DNA from: Brachyhypopomus gauderio
Lineage: Eukaryota > Chordata > Actinopteri > Gymnotiformes > Hypopomidae
Direction: 5' to 3'
Length of the DNA stretch: 64,000 bases
NCBI RefSeq assembly: GCF_052324685.1
Contig: NW_027507207.1
Coordinates: 1-64,000 of the forward strand
Made by a program: the position numbers and the translations under genes. This document shows positions 15,614-31,042 of this stretch, piece by piece. The notes under the pieces were generated by a model. The model did not search any database, had not been told where the DNA came from, and was given only the letters and a program-made list of their open reading frames with translations. Numbering within the stretch: the first letter of the stretch is position 1; each line of letters opens with the position of its first letter.

Positions 15614-18322
15614 AGTGACCGAGTAGCAGGGACTGGATTTCGAGAAGCAGGGTTCACCTCAGCAAACACCATCGAATGTATATACACGGTGTCTCAAATG
15701 TAAGGAAACACCCATGTAATGAAATGAGCCTTCTGGCCCATTCCTGGGGAACTTTAACCAAAACATCTGGCTGATGAACATTATTTTGTATATTACCTTT
15801 TAAAATGAACACCGACATCAGAAAATAAGAAATATGCCCTATGTAACAGTGCCCAATGTTTAACATTATCTTCATATTTGTTAATAGCAAATTATTCATA
15901 TCTTTGGTGCTCAAAAAAAAAAAAAAAAAAACAGGTATCCATGTTAAATATATTGACTGAAATCACTGCACACTTGCCTCAGTGTTAAGTCATTTAATAA
16001 TCTCAAACGGATCTGTCCAGGACATTTATAACAACATGTCATACTAGGAACTAAAGGCCAAACAATTTGGACATCAACCTTTTTAGCTGAGGACTATATG
16101 TGAGGTAACTGTAAATTTGATTACCCCCTAAACCACCCCTTGAAGGGGGTGTGATGGAGGTTTTTGCAGGACAGACACTGTGACAATATAAGGAATGTGG
16201 TCCTTAAGATTCCTTTTAAATTTTGGTCCAACCAGCTCTTAATTTTGTGTAACTTGCTTTGATATCCAGCCATCTTGTAAAACTTGTTCTGTACTTAATT
16301 TGGCTTAGTTCACATTTGTCACCTGGCTGGTCTCACAGGTATGTCACAAACACAGACACTCCACACTAAAAAGGTGTACAATAATCATTATTGATAATTC
16401 ATTATTATAATAATTCATTATTATAGTGAAAATAATAGCTCGCTACAAAAATCCACCCTATCAGCTATCATCTTGTTTAGTATATATGGGTTTCGTCAAA
16501 ACAATCAACACATTCCACTGAAGCTCACAACGAACGTTAAATTAAATTAAAAAAAGCAAACATTAGTACACTGAGTATTTGACGTCTTGAGTCTAAAACG
16601 GATTAATTATTACTCCTACAGTTAAACCACTGCACAGATAGCCGGATAAAGCCCCTGTCCGTTAACTGCACGTCCATTACTTGGTTAGCTAGCTAACGTT
16701 AACTAGCTATCTACTCCAACTCGACCGTTAGCTAGTGTGCTAGCCAACACTCAGGCCACGATATACCGGAGGACCTACGGGTTCGCTAGCTCACATAACG
16801 CGAGAACTCCCCCGCTGACCCGTTTCCACAGCGCACTAATTTAGCGATTAAACCCAAACACCGAGTTATGGGTCTTCACTTCCCCCAGCCTGCTACACGA
16901 AGAGGGCCTGAGAGGGGGTGGAAAAGGGGGGAAACATAACACACTACCGGGCGCTCTCAGGTTAGCTAGCGGGCGCTCTCAGGTTAGCTAGCGGGCGCTC
17001 TCAGGTTAGCTAGCGGGCGCTCTCAGGTTAGCTAGCGGGCGCTCTCAGGTTAGCTAGCGGGCGCTCTCAGGTTAGCTAGCGGGCGCTCTCAGGTTAGCTA
17101 GCGGGCGCTCTCAGGTTAGCTAGCGGGCGCTCTCAGGTTAGCTAGCGGGCGCTCTCAGGTTAGCTAGCGGGCGCTCTCAGGTTAGCTAGCGGGCGCTCTC
17201 AGGTTAGCTAGCGGGCGCTGCCTGGTTAGCTAGCGGGCGCTGCCTGGTTAGCTAGCGGGCGCTGCCTGGTTAGCTAGCGGGCGCTACCAGGTTAGCTAGC
17301 GGGCGCTACCAGGTTAGCTAGCGGGCGCTACCAGGTTAGCTAGCGGGCGCTACCAGGTTAGCTAGCGGGCGCTACCAGGTTAGCTAGCGGGCGCTACCAG
17401 GTTAGCTAGCGGGCGCTACCTGGTTAGCTAGCGGGCGCTACCTGGTTAGCTAGCGGGCGCTATCAGGTTAGCTAGCGGGCGCTACCTGGTTAGCAAGCGG
17501 GCGCTACCTGGTTAGCAAGCGGGCGCTACCTGGTTAGCAAGCGGGCGCTACCTGGTTAGCAAGCGGGCGCTACCTGGTTAGCTAGCGGGCGCTACCTGGT
17601 TAGCTAGCGGGCGCTACCTGGTTAGCTAGCGGGCGCTATCAGGTTAGCTAGCGGGCGCTATCAGATAGGCTAGCGGGCGCTATCAGATAGGCTAGCGGGC
17701 GCTATCAGATAGGCTAGCGGGCGCTATCAGATAGGCTAGCGGGCGCTATCAGGTTAGCTAGCGGGCGCTGCCTGGTTAGCCAGCGGGCGCTGCCTGGTTA
17801 GCCAGCGGGCGATGCCTGGTTAGCCAGCGGGCGATGCCTGGTTAGCCAGCGGGCGATGCCTGGTTAGCTAGCGGGCGATGCCTGGTTAGCTAGCGGGCGA
17901 TGCCTGGTTAGCTAGCGGGCGCTCTCTGGTTAGCTAGCGGGCGCTCTCTGGTTAGCTAGCGGGCGCTCTCTGGTTAGCTAGCGGGCGCTCTCTGGTTAGC
18001 TAGCGGGCGCTCTCTGGTTAGCTAGCGGGTGCTATAGCCATGGTAACGCTCGTACGTCCCATTCATATTAATGAATCTTGGCGTTCGCGCGCCGGTAAAC
18101 AGTCGATTGTTTACGTTGTTTACTATTTGCATAGCCAAATCGATAACAACAACAAAAAAACCCGCCAAACGTTTCGTATCGCGTTCCCCCAGACTATGTG
18201 GCTAGCTGCCGTTAGCTAGCAGGCTACCGTTATAGTCTCAGACTGGCGGATCTCCATTCTCCATGCACATGCACTTCTCGGCTCCACATCCATTCAAACA
18301 ATAAAGGACGACCAGCACTCAC
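15614..18322 (-). other. wdr5: wdr5 5' UTR segment and first intron
   Basis: Upstream of the wdr5 ATG the minus strand has a short 5' UTR piece, with an acceptor AG possible near 15660. About 2.6 kb of intron follows, up to a donor-like GTGAGTGC at 18316-18322 (minus strand). A poly(A) run lies at about 15914-15931, and the stretch at 15,940-16,600 is A/T-rich with nothing recognised. From 16,680 GCTAGC/GTTAGC words become dense and lead into the 22-bp minisatellite. The exact acceptor is unsure because its pyrimidine tract is weak. Confidence 0.5.
16949..18034. repeat. 22-bp GCTAGC/GCGGGCGC minisatellite, about 49 copies
   Basis: The unit is GGGCGCTCTC plus AGGTTAGCTAGC. Every unit carries the near-palindrome TTAGCTAGC and CpG-containing GCGGGCGC. 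Variant units come in runs: CTCTCAG first (about 12), then CTGCCTG (3), CTACCAG (about 6), CTACCTG, a GCAAGC block (4), a GATAGGC block (4), GCCAGC and GATGCCTG blocks, and a CTCTCTG block (5). It lies in the 5' intron of wdr5, ending about 290 bp inside the probable first exon. Confidence 0.96.
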
Positions 18323-18500
18323 CGTCGAGCTGTGTGTGTACGCGGGTCTTTTGAAACGTATGCGTGGACCCGAGGAGTCTATCATGAAACGGACCTTTTG
18401 ATTATTTATAAAAAAATATACATATATAGCACGTTTTCTGTTTACATTGAATTACTAAGCGTGCGAGGTTTTGATGGAGGACCAGTCCCTTCTCGACCAC
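18323..18500 (-). promoter_or_regulatory. wdr5: wdr5 first exon and promoter, candidate
   Basis: On the minus strand, CGCGTACACACACAGCTCGACG is followed by GTGAGTGCTGG, a good splice donor with GT at 18321-18322. It is the best candidate for the end of a non-coding first exon of wdr5. CpG dinucleotides are frequent around it. The transcription start is not visible from sequence; the upper bound is a guess. Confidence 0.45.
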
Positions 18501-18795
18501 AGGCTCAGGCGGGGAAATGTGGCATGTAGTCTGCTAGTGCGCATGCGCGACGTTGGAGGGCCAGAGATGGAGCACAACGGCAAGCCTGAAAGGACTAATT
18601 TATCACACGGGGTTCACTTTAGACGCTTGGACGTCCAGAATATAGTATTAAACACATTTTATAGACAGTTGCAGTTCATTATGATGAAACACGCACAGTT
18701 TAGGAAGATGACATCCTCGTCCGTCCTTCGTTAACCATTAAAAGCGGAATTATTTGATAATCTCTGACTTAACAGTCAACAATTAAAAAGAAAAG

Positions 18796-18871
18796 AAGCT
18801 TGGGACTTGGTACAAAACTACATGCAATAGTGTTGCCTATTGAATGTAGATTTGTACCAAGTCCCAAGCTT
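18796..18871. other. Near-perfect 35-bp inverted repeat (hairpin)
   Basis: Left arm 18796-18830 and right arm 18837-18871 pair with two mismatches out of 35, with a 6-base loop TGTTGC. The outer 21 bp are perfectly complementary, starting AAGCTTGGGACTTGGTAC. It lies in the non-coding divergent region between wdr5 and brd3. A transcript would fold into a 76-nt stem-loop of pre-miRNA size. It could instead be a remnant of a foldback element. I recognise no known miRNA. Confidence 0.85.
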
Positions 18872-18899
18872 GTAATTTGTAAATTATGCGTAACTCAAG

Positions 18900-19406
18900 A
18901 CCACTCATTGCCAGTGGGAACACTCATTTCTTACTTTAACGAGGCAATGCGAATGCACGCGAACGAACAAATACATTTATTTCTTTTTTTAAAAATCTGA
19001 ATTTTACAGTGTTTTCCTTAACGAAAACCCAGATTCACGCAGCGATGCCGGGCGGGGGAAAAAGCGACAGATCAACTTCAAAACAGGTAAAGGAGGCGCG
19101 ACTCAAAAGGGCTGAGAAGTGAAGCGGGGCGCCAGCGCGCATGCGCAGATCGCCCCTCGCACCTCATCTCCGCGCTGCTAACCCAAGCCTCCCAATAAGA
19201 GAGGAGCGAGCCGGACCGCCGCCAGCCAACCTCCCCTCGGAGCCCACGAGAAAAGTAATTTGCCAATATTTTCTTTTCAAATTCCTAGTGTACTGTGCGT
19301 AGCGGAGGGTGAAGGCGGCGACGTTCCAGGGTCGCCACCGTTGCGCTTAGGTGTGTGTGTTGTGCTCGGCTAAAGCTAAGCAGCTCGGCGCTGTTTTCAA
19401 CAAAGC

Positions 19407-19458
<52 letters not shown>

Positions 19459-20885
19459 CGCGCGACAATACAAGAAAAGACTCGACTGCGCTCCGACGGT
19501 ATGATGCGAATTAACGCTCATGTCCGCCCGCTTGCGACTTCACGAAAAAATATTTAATTGGGTAAGGGGGGTGTGGTGTTGTTTTCTCTCAACTTTTAAT
19601 TGAACACCCAAAGCAATTAGCTCGTATAGCCGACTCTTTAAAAAATATATAAAAAATTAAGCTTTTAACAGCCATTCGGATGGACTACATTTGCTAGCAA
19701 GATGGCTAACTCGGCTAGTCCGCTAAAAGTCCCCGCCATGTTTTGATGGATGTGGCCGCGTTAGCTGCGTCTCCCTGTGAGGCGAAGCTAGGTGGCTAAC
19801 AACATTTCCCTCCATAAAACCGTGCGGCGCGTTGTGTGCGGATTCTGCCTTATTTTGGTCCCCCTCTTCTGTCGCACACTTTCTTGGCCCGAGACTGAGG
19901 TCAGTGTTTGTGTTAATGTACGCGTCGTGTTTTAAAACGAATGTATTTAAGGTTGATCCGAGCTAACGGTGTAGCTAGAACGGAGCTAGCAGCTCGTCTC
20001 GCGCTAGCTGCGCGTGCGGAGAAACGGGCTAGATAGCTTAGCTTAGCTGGGTTAGCTCAGCTATGAGGGAGTCTTAATTGTGAATGTTGGATTTATAGGT
20101 CGTGTTTGGAGTAAGTTTCGGTCAAGGCGTGTTATTTTGTATTATTATTGTCGCTTTAACGCGACGTTTCGTGTTTTATTTTCCGCTTTACGGGTGAATG
20201 AAGCGGGCGAGGTTGGTGTAGCCGCGCGGGTGTCGCGAGCGCGCTGCTGGCTAGTTAGCGCCAGTGTTTACGCGGGAGGTCAACGTTAGCCGGCTGGCTA
20301 GTCGACGGAGCCTCCCGCACACACACACACACACACACACACGTCGGGGCGATTTTAAAGGCCGACGGCTGTTAATACGATTTTGTGTTTAGACGGTGTT
20401 CACTCAAATCACGAGTCTGACGGTGGGAAAGTTTCTCTGTGGTGAAGAGATTGGCCAAAGGTGACGGACGTAACTTCAGCAGTTAGCCACTGTGCTGCTG
20501 TCAAAACGAGCTCACAAGTGCACGATTAAAATAATCACAATAGCTTGTTTCTGCTTTTATGTAGATGTACGAATAAAAAAGTAATGTCTCTGAACGCGTG
20601 CTTGTAAATATTAGATTAATGTTGTGAGAGTCTATGTTGTAAAGTCGATTAGCTGGTGTTTTTCTCCCTTCTACTTTGGATGAAGAGCTTAGATTAAAGA
20701 TATTTACTTAGGTGCGTGCTGCTGTTGGGCCTTTTTTTTTATTTCTCCAAGAAACATGTTCAGGCATATGGTAGTTAGACATGTGGTAGTCTTGTTTATT
20801 GCAGTGTGCATTGTGATATCCTGCCTCTCTCAGATCATCATAAATGCTTGTAAGAATCCACAGTTTTTGTTTCTTTTTATCCTAG
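18900..20885 (+). promoter_or_regulatory. brd3: CpG-rich divergent region and brd3 promoter/5' UTR intron
   Basis: From about 19,030 to 20,350 the DNA is rich in CpG and in GCTAGC/GTTAGC words. It contains a (TG)n at 19409-19457 and a (CA)n at 20321-20342. A donor-like GGTAAG at 19561 and another at about 19,900 (GAGGTCAGTG) are candidates for the end of a brd3 non-coding first exon. The probable 3' acceptor is TTTTTATCCTAG at 20885. No open frame here resembles a protein. Start sites are not directly visible. Confidence 0.55.
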
Positions 20886-21049
20886 AGGTTACATGGTCAT
20901 GTTCTGAAGTAGGATGTAGTCCCCCTTGGATGAGCACAAAAAGAGAGAGAAAACCAGATAGAGCGTCTGCAGAAGATCTCCTTTATCTACACCGGCCGTG
21001 TGCAGAGCGGGCAAGCCACCTGACGCTGCAGGTGTTGTGCTGAAGCGAG
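20886..21049 (+). other. brd3: brd3 5' UTR (second exon, non-coding part)
   Basis: A T-rich acceptor TTTTTATCCTAG ends at 20885, and the sequence from there to the brd3 ATG at 21050 is probably spliced 5' UTR. An in-frame TGA lies three codons before the ATG (TGAAGCGAGATG), which fixes 21050 as the start. Confidence 0.6.
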
Positions 21050-26160
<5,111 letters not shown>

Positions 26161-26316
26161 TCCCTTCACCCCTTCTCCTTCTCATTTTTACTTTTTATTT
26201 TGGTTCGGTTCCCTTTTTTTAAATGTTGTATGCGGTCATGGTTGTTTCTCTGAGACTTTTTATAAGAAAGGAAAAAAAAAAGAAACAATGAAAAAAAAAA
26301 TGCGTCATGTCAAAAC

Positions 26317-26349
<33 letters not shown>

Positions 26350-28205
26350 GGGTTTGTTTTTGAGGGGGGAAAATACCATTAAGGGGGGGACAGGGAGAAT
26401 AAATTAATACATCAGTTATTTCTACTGACTTTGAAAGGGATGTCCAGATCAACCAAACTACGAACAAAGATTTTTTTTTAAACATTTGTGGAATGACGGG
26501 CGACAGAACCTTCCTGACCCAGTGATATTTGTAAATGAGCTGGCATTACAAAGCAACCAGTGGTGCGCGTGTGTGTGCGCCCGTGTGTGTTTGTGTGTAC
26601 AGGAAATCGAGGACAAGCTCACAGAACTTTTTCCTTGTTATCCTCCAACCCTCTTCACCCATCAACACATTCTTTGTCCTGCAGGCTGTGCTGTATTTAT
26701 TTTTTTATTTCATTCTTTCTTTAAATTGTGCCTCCCCACACCCAGTCTTTGTGCCATCAGTGCAGTTATGTTTTTAGCATTTTCTTTTCCTTTTTGAATT
26801 GCTAGGCGGAACTGTCTTTTATGTTTATAAAAGTCAATCATATGGTGTCTGTGTGCGTGTGCATGTTCACAAAAAAAAGGCTCTGTAATCTAGTAAATCG
26901 ACATCTGCTCAGTATCACACGCTCTCCTATAGCGGAGCACTGGTTTGTTTCGGAGTTTTAGACTTGGTGTTTTTGCTCCTCCATCATAACTGTTTTGTTG
27001 AAGTGCTCCACAGGAAGGTTGTGATGAAACAAACATCTGCTGGATGTTCAGAGCATTAAAACGCAACGTCTTCCTCCTTTGCTACACCGTCTTCAGAAGT
27101 GAATGTATACGACTTTGAATAACTCCACCCTGACAGGGCAGACGTCACGATCGCTACTGGCTTCCTTAGCAGGAAGCGGCCGTGGAGTGGCCGTCCCATG
27201 AGGGACCTTTTCTCTACTGCAAAATCTTGATTGCTGTTTTGTAGAATAGAACTCGGACACTCAGTGTTGGATGATGGTAAATGAATCACAAAGTCTTCCT
27301 CTAGTCATAGTCATGCAAAATTGATTTCTGAATGTAAAACAGCAGGTTTCACATTTCGTTAGCTTCTCTGTTTTTTAAATCAACGAATGATCATATAGTG
27401 CCCTGATACATGCTCCAAGCCCCCCTGCCGTGCTGCCTGTGTGTTATGTACCATTCCCTCATTTAAATCTTCTGGTTTTAAATTGAATATATAATTTGTT
27501 TAATTAGATGCAATTGATTTAGCCACTCATCCTTTTTAAAAAAAAACCGTTCTCTTTCAAGATGCAGTATGCCTTAATTTTCTTCAAAGAACCAAATTCA
27601 GGAGGGTCATTAACCTACACTAATTAAAACACTAATGGATGAAGTTTATGATGGTTTTGAGACGCTCTTTGTCCATATCTGAGTTCTGTCTATTCTGAGC
27701 GTTATTAGTGCCCCCCCACCCACCTGCCCCCTTCCATAATTTCCTGATGATAATTTTCATTGAGCCCTATTGGGTTTACCAGATACAAGAGTGATATCTT
27801 TTAGAAACAGACTGAAAACTATAAATATATATATATATATAAATATATGGAATTATATATACATCTTCTAGTTCATTTTTAGGCCCTGGTAAAAAAAAAA
27901 AAGAAAAGATAACTCCTTTTTATATTTTGGAAAACAAATGTTTACTTTTTATCTTTGACGCATGCCAGTTTATTGTATCTTTCTTATACTTTTTTTGAGC
28001 TGTTTATAGTTTATCTTCCTGTAAATGTCAGTCATTGGAACAACAACAACAACAGAGTTAAGGGTTCAGTGTCAGTAGATTTAGGCTTGTTTACTTCCAC
28101 ATGGGCCAGAGGACAGAGCAGGATGGAGAGAGGCTAACGCTGGATGTAATCACCTACCTGGCATTTATGCCGGGTAAATTCTGTTTTTCATAAAATAAAA
28201 GACAT
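26161..28205 (+). other. brd3: brd3 3' UTR
   Basis: About 2 kb of A/T-rich non-coding sequence follows the stop. AATAAA signals lie at 26398-26403 (early) and 28194-28199 (distal, then a drop in A/T-rich character), so short and long isoforms are possible. It contains a T run at about 26322-26349, poly(A) stretches, ATATAT runs near 27820-27850 and TGTAAAT-type elements. End position inferred from the distal hexamer. Confidence 0.6.
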
Positions 28206-29800
28206 AAATACCCTTGCGGTGTGCCCTTATTTTCTGCCCTTTTATACGGGATGCCTCTCTGCCATTTGCTTATTTGCTGAATATCTGGTCCATTTATTGT
28301 AGGGATGCCCAGTTGTGCAGTTTGTGGTGTTATTGCTTGCATTGCTTGTTCATAGAGTCACATGTTGTGAAAGGTTACATGCCCTTTTAACTTAGAACAG
28401 CACACTTAAAATGCCTGCTGCACATTACCAATTTCTCAGTCTTTTTTATTAGTATGAATTATCCACTGTGTAGAGACTTATTCTGCTAGACGTTTTATTC
28501 AATTTTGTCCAAATATATCCTAGAGATTGTTCACGATCACCAACATCTGATGGTTTGTGGCTGAACACTAGATTGAGAGATGTGCCCATGCTAATGGATC
28601 TGTGTGTTAAGTCTGCAGAGGTGCTGAGGCATCTGTAGTGTGCTGATCGTGTGCATGTTCACATGTTTGACTTGTGTTTCTCCTCGGTCCAGCGAAACAT
28701 TCACATTGCCCTACATCATTGTTAAACAGGATTTCTATTTGTCTTGGGTTTATGGAGGTGGTTATTGACAAAACATATTTGCAACTTGATCCATACAAAA
28801 TGTGTACAACTAATGCTCTTTTTCTTGATACAAATTAAGCATAGGCTAAAAAGAATGTTTTGATTAACATTGGCAACCGCTATTTAGTCCAACATCAGGT
28901 TTAATCCATGCTCGACAGATCGCATGAAAACCCCCATGCAAAACCCAAGAATGTAACCAGAAGGCCGCTAGGTGGTGATAACGTGCTATTTATCATCGCT
29001 GTTAATGACAAAATTAAAAGCACGCCAATTACAAACTACGAAACCACCAGTGAGCGTCCTTAGTCCTTAAATGGACCCCAATTACATATGAAACAGCGAA
29101 CAGAGCACGTGGAGACGGACCTGTGCGCTCCATGCTTTATAATGTGGCATGACGGTCCCCAGACTCGTACCCAGGTCCATATATAGTTCCCTCTCAATGG
29201 CCCGTCCACGGTGCTGATAGAGTCACGTGACCGTCCCGTTCGCTGCAGCGTGGAACACCCACGCGCAGTTATTTCGGTCGTGATGGATCAATGAGCCAAC
29301 TTCTGTGACAAGTCATCACGTCGGAGGCTGAAAGTCATCGTTCATTTCTAGTGCAGTAACAACACCGCGCTGCACGCCAACAAGGCGCTCTGCGGCGTGT
29401 GAGACGTGAGATCTGACGAGTGCGCTCGTGTATTGTTGTGCACATTTTATTGCAATGCAGTTTGAACGTGTCTGCAGGTGCAGTGCCGTTTTGGCTGGAC
29501 TGATGAGCTCGAGTTTGCATTCTGTTTAAACAGGATCAAACGGTTAACCAGCTAGCATCTCATTCCCTTAAAAGTGCGTCATAACTAGGGCACTTTGGAC
29601 GGGAATGAAAGCAAGTCATGTAAGTAAGTCGGTTGTTACAATAATAGAGGATTTCTGCAAACTGCAAAAGCAACAACACATTTTTAGGCCACAATAAGAA
29701 ATGCATAAATACCAATGTAATAAATTAATACATATTACACTGCCGTGAGCATTTAAGCATCATATCTCAGTGTCAAATCACCACGGTCAATACGTCCTGA
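28206..29800. other. brd3-vav2 intergenic spacer
   Basis: I find no gene, RNA gene or transposon with recognisable ends. GGCCGCTAGGTGGTG at about 28963-28977 (+) is a weaker CTCF-like sequence. GC and CpG content rise after about 29,200. Confidence 0.5.
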
Positions 29801-30838
29801 AGAACCATTAGGCGCAAAAACTTGGGGACAGCGAGCTGGCACGCGGACGAGCGCGAGCGGAACCTCGCCGCCCTTTCTGCTTCCCTCGCGCGTGCACGCG
29901 CTCGCGCACGGCTCAATGGTCGCGGCTCGTAGTGGAACATTAAAACAGCGCAGAAAACGAGGAGAAACGAGGATACGCGACAGGATCGAGACACGCCAGA
30001 GAACTGGAGACAGACACACGCCGATGTGCTCATCCGGCATCTCAAAACGTTACATTTTTGTCTTTGCAAGAGCGAAAGAAACTGCAAACAATATATATAT
30101 ATTTTTGCAGGACATGATTTTCATGGGTTTTTTACGTTAACGGATTTATGCCATAACGTGGATCGCGTGTGTGTCGGATACGGTGTGTTATTGTAGGTAG
30201 GAAGTTTACTAAACAACTTTGGCCAATGTATCGGATGGTGTTTTGTGGTCGTTAGGAAGTTTCTTAATTGCTGGACCGGACCTCGGTACAGAACCTCCAC
30301 AGCACACATGAAATCACGTCTCCGCTTATTTCTGCTGTATTGAAAACGTGCGTTAAAACTGGTTTTCCTGAACTGTAAGGAGCAGATTTCTCCAAACCCA
30401 GCCTGAGATTGTTATATTCACGATGAAGAAGAGAAAACCGCAATGATTCACCGGAGAACATGCTACGTTGAACATCTCACAAGCTTGTGGAGCAGACATT
30501 TCGGGCGCAAGTTTACGGCGATGTTCTGACTTCTTACTCTCGCTATTCATGATTTAGCTTGATTTAAACTCTTCATCCACGGCACATACCAAAATAAAGA
30601 ACAGATTCCGAACTGTATGTGTTTTTACGTGAAGATATAGAGGCATCAACAGGGTTCTTCTGAAACCACTGAACTGGATTTATTGTGAGACCTCTGACAT
30701 TTTATTTTGGTGAAGAATATTTGCAAAGTCCTCGAGGTTGTCCCTGGTCCTGTGGACCACACCAGGAGCAGCAGAACTCACTGAGGTGCTATCTGGGACG
30801 TGTCTCCTCCCCGAGGAGATACCTCGGCTCCTACCGAC
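29800..30838 (+). promoter_or_regulatory. vav2: vav2 promoter and 5' UTR region
   Basis: A CpG-dense core at about 29820-29950 (many GCGCG/CGAGCG words) precedes roughly 900 bp without a splice-acceptor-like break leading to the vav2 ATG. The 5' UTR therefore probably runs continuously into the first exon. Two tiny upstream ORFs are visible: ATG ATT TAG at 30549-30557 and an 8-codon frame including stop at 30617-30640. Transcription start not visible. Confidence 0.5.
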
Positions 30839-31042
30839 ATGGAGGAGTGGAGACAGTGTGGTCGCTGGTTAATAGACTGCAAGGTTTTGCCCCAGAACCA
30901 CCGGGTCGTCTGGCCTTCCGCGGTCGTGTTCGACTTGGCCCAGGCGCTCCGAGACGGTGTCCTCTTGTGTCAGATGCTGCACAATTTATCCCCGGGATCC
31001 GTGGACTTAAAGCAGATCAACTTCAGGCCCCAGATGTCGCAG
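30839..31042 (+). CDS. vav2: VAV2 guanine nucleotide exchange factor, first coding exon (3' partial)
   Basis: VAV proteins are tyrosine-phosphorylation-regulated exchange factors for Rho/Rac GTPases acting downstream of receptor tyrosine kinases and integrins. This exon encodes residues 1-68, the N-terminal half of the autoinhibitory calponin-homology domain. Visible segments are [38 protein letters not shown] and LSPGS...[12 protein letters not shown], the VAV2 rather than VAV1/VAV3 form as far as I can judge. The ATG context GACATGG has a purine at -3 and G at +4. The exon ends in phase 0 at CAG|GTAAACTC. The rest (second half of CH, acidic, DH, PH, C1, SH3-SH2-SH3) must lie beyond 64000, since I do not find the next CH exon in the window. 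Confidence 0.95.

Noticed and set aside
16949..18034. CRISPR array look-alike (regular short repeats)
   Set aside because: Units are contiguous 22-bp copies without unique spacers, in a vertebrate intron with no cas genes.
20756..21043. 95-codon frame before brd3
   Set aside because: It crosses the probable splice acceptor at 20885, has no known domain, and is out of frame with the real start.
26322..26349. Poly(T) run as a retroposed poly(A) tail
   Set aside because: No retrogene body is adjacent; it lies in the brd3 3' UTR and reads as a simple homopolymer.
30800..30838. Upstream GTG extension of vav2 (13 extra residues)
   Set aside because: GTG is not a usual vertebrate start; the ATG at 30839 has a good context and gives the family N-terminus.
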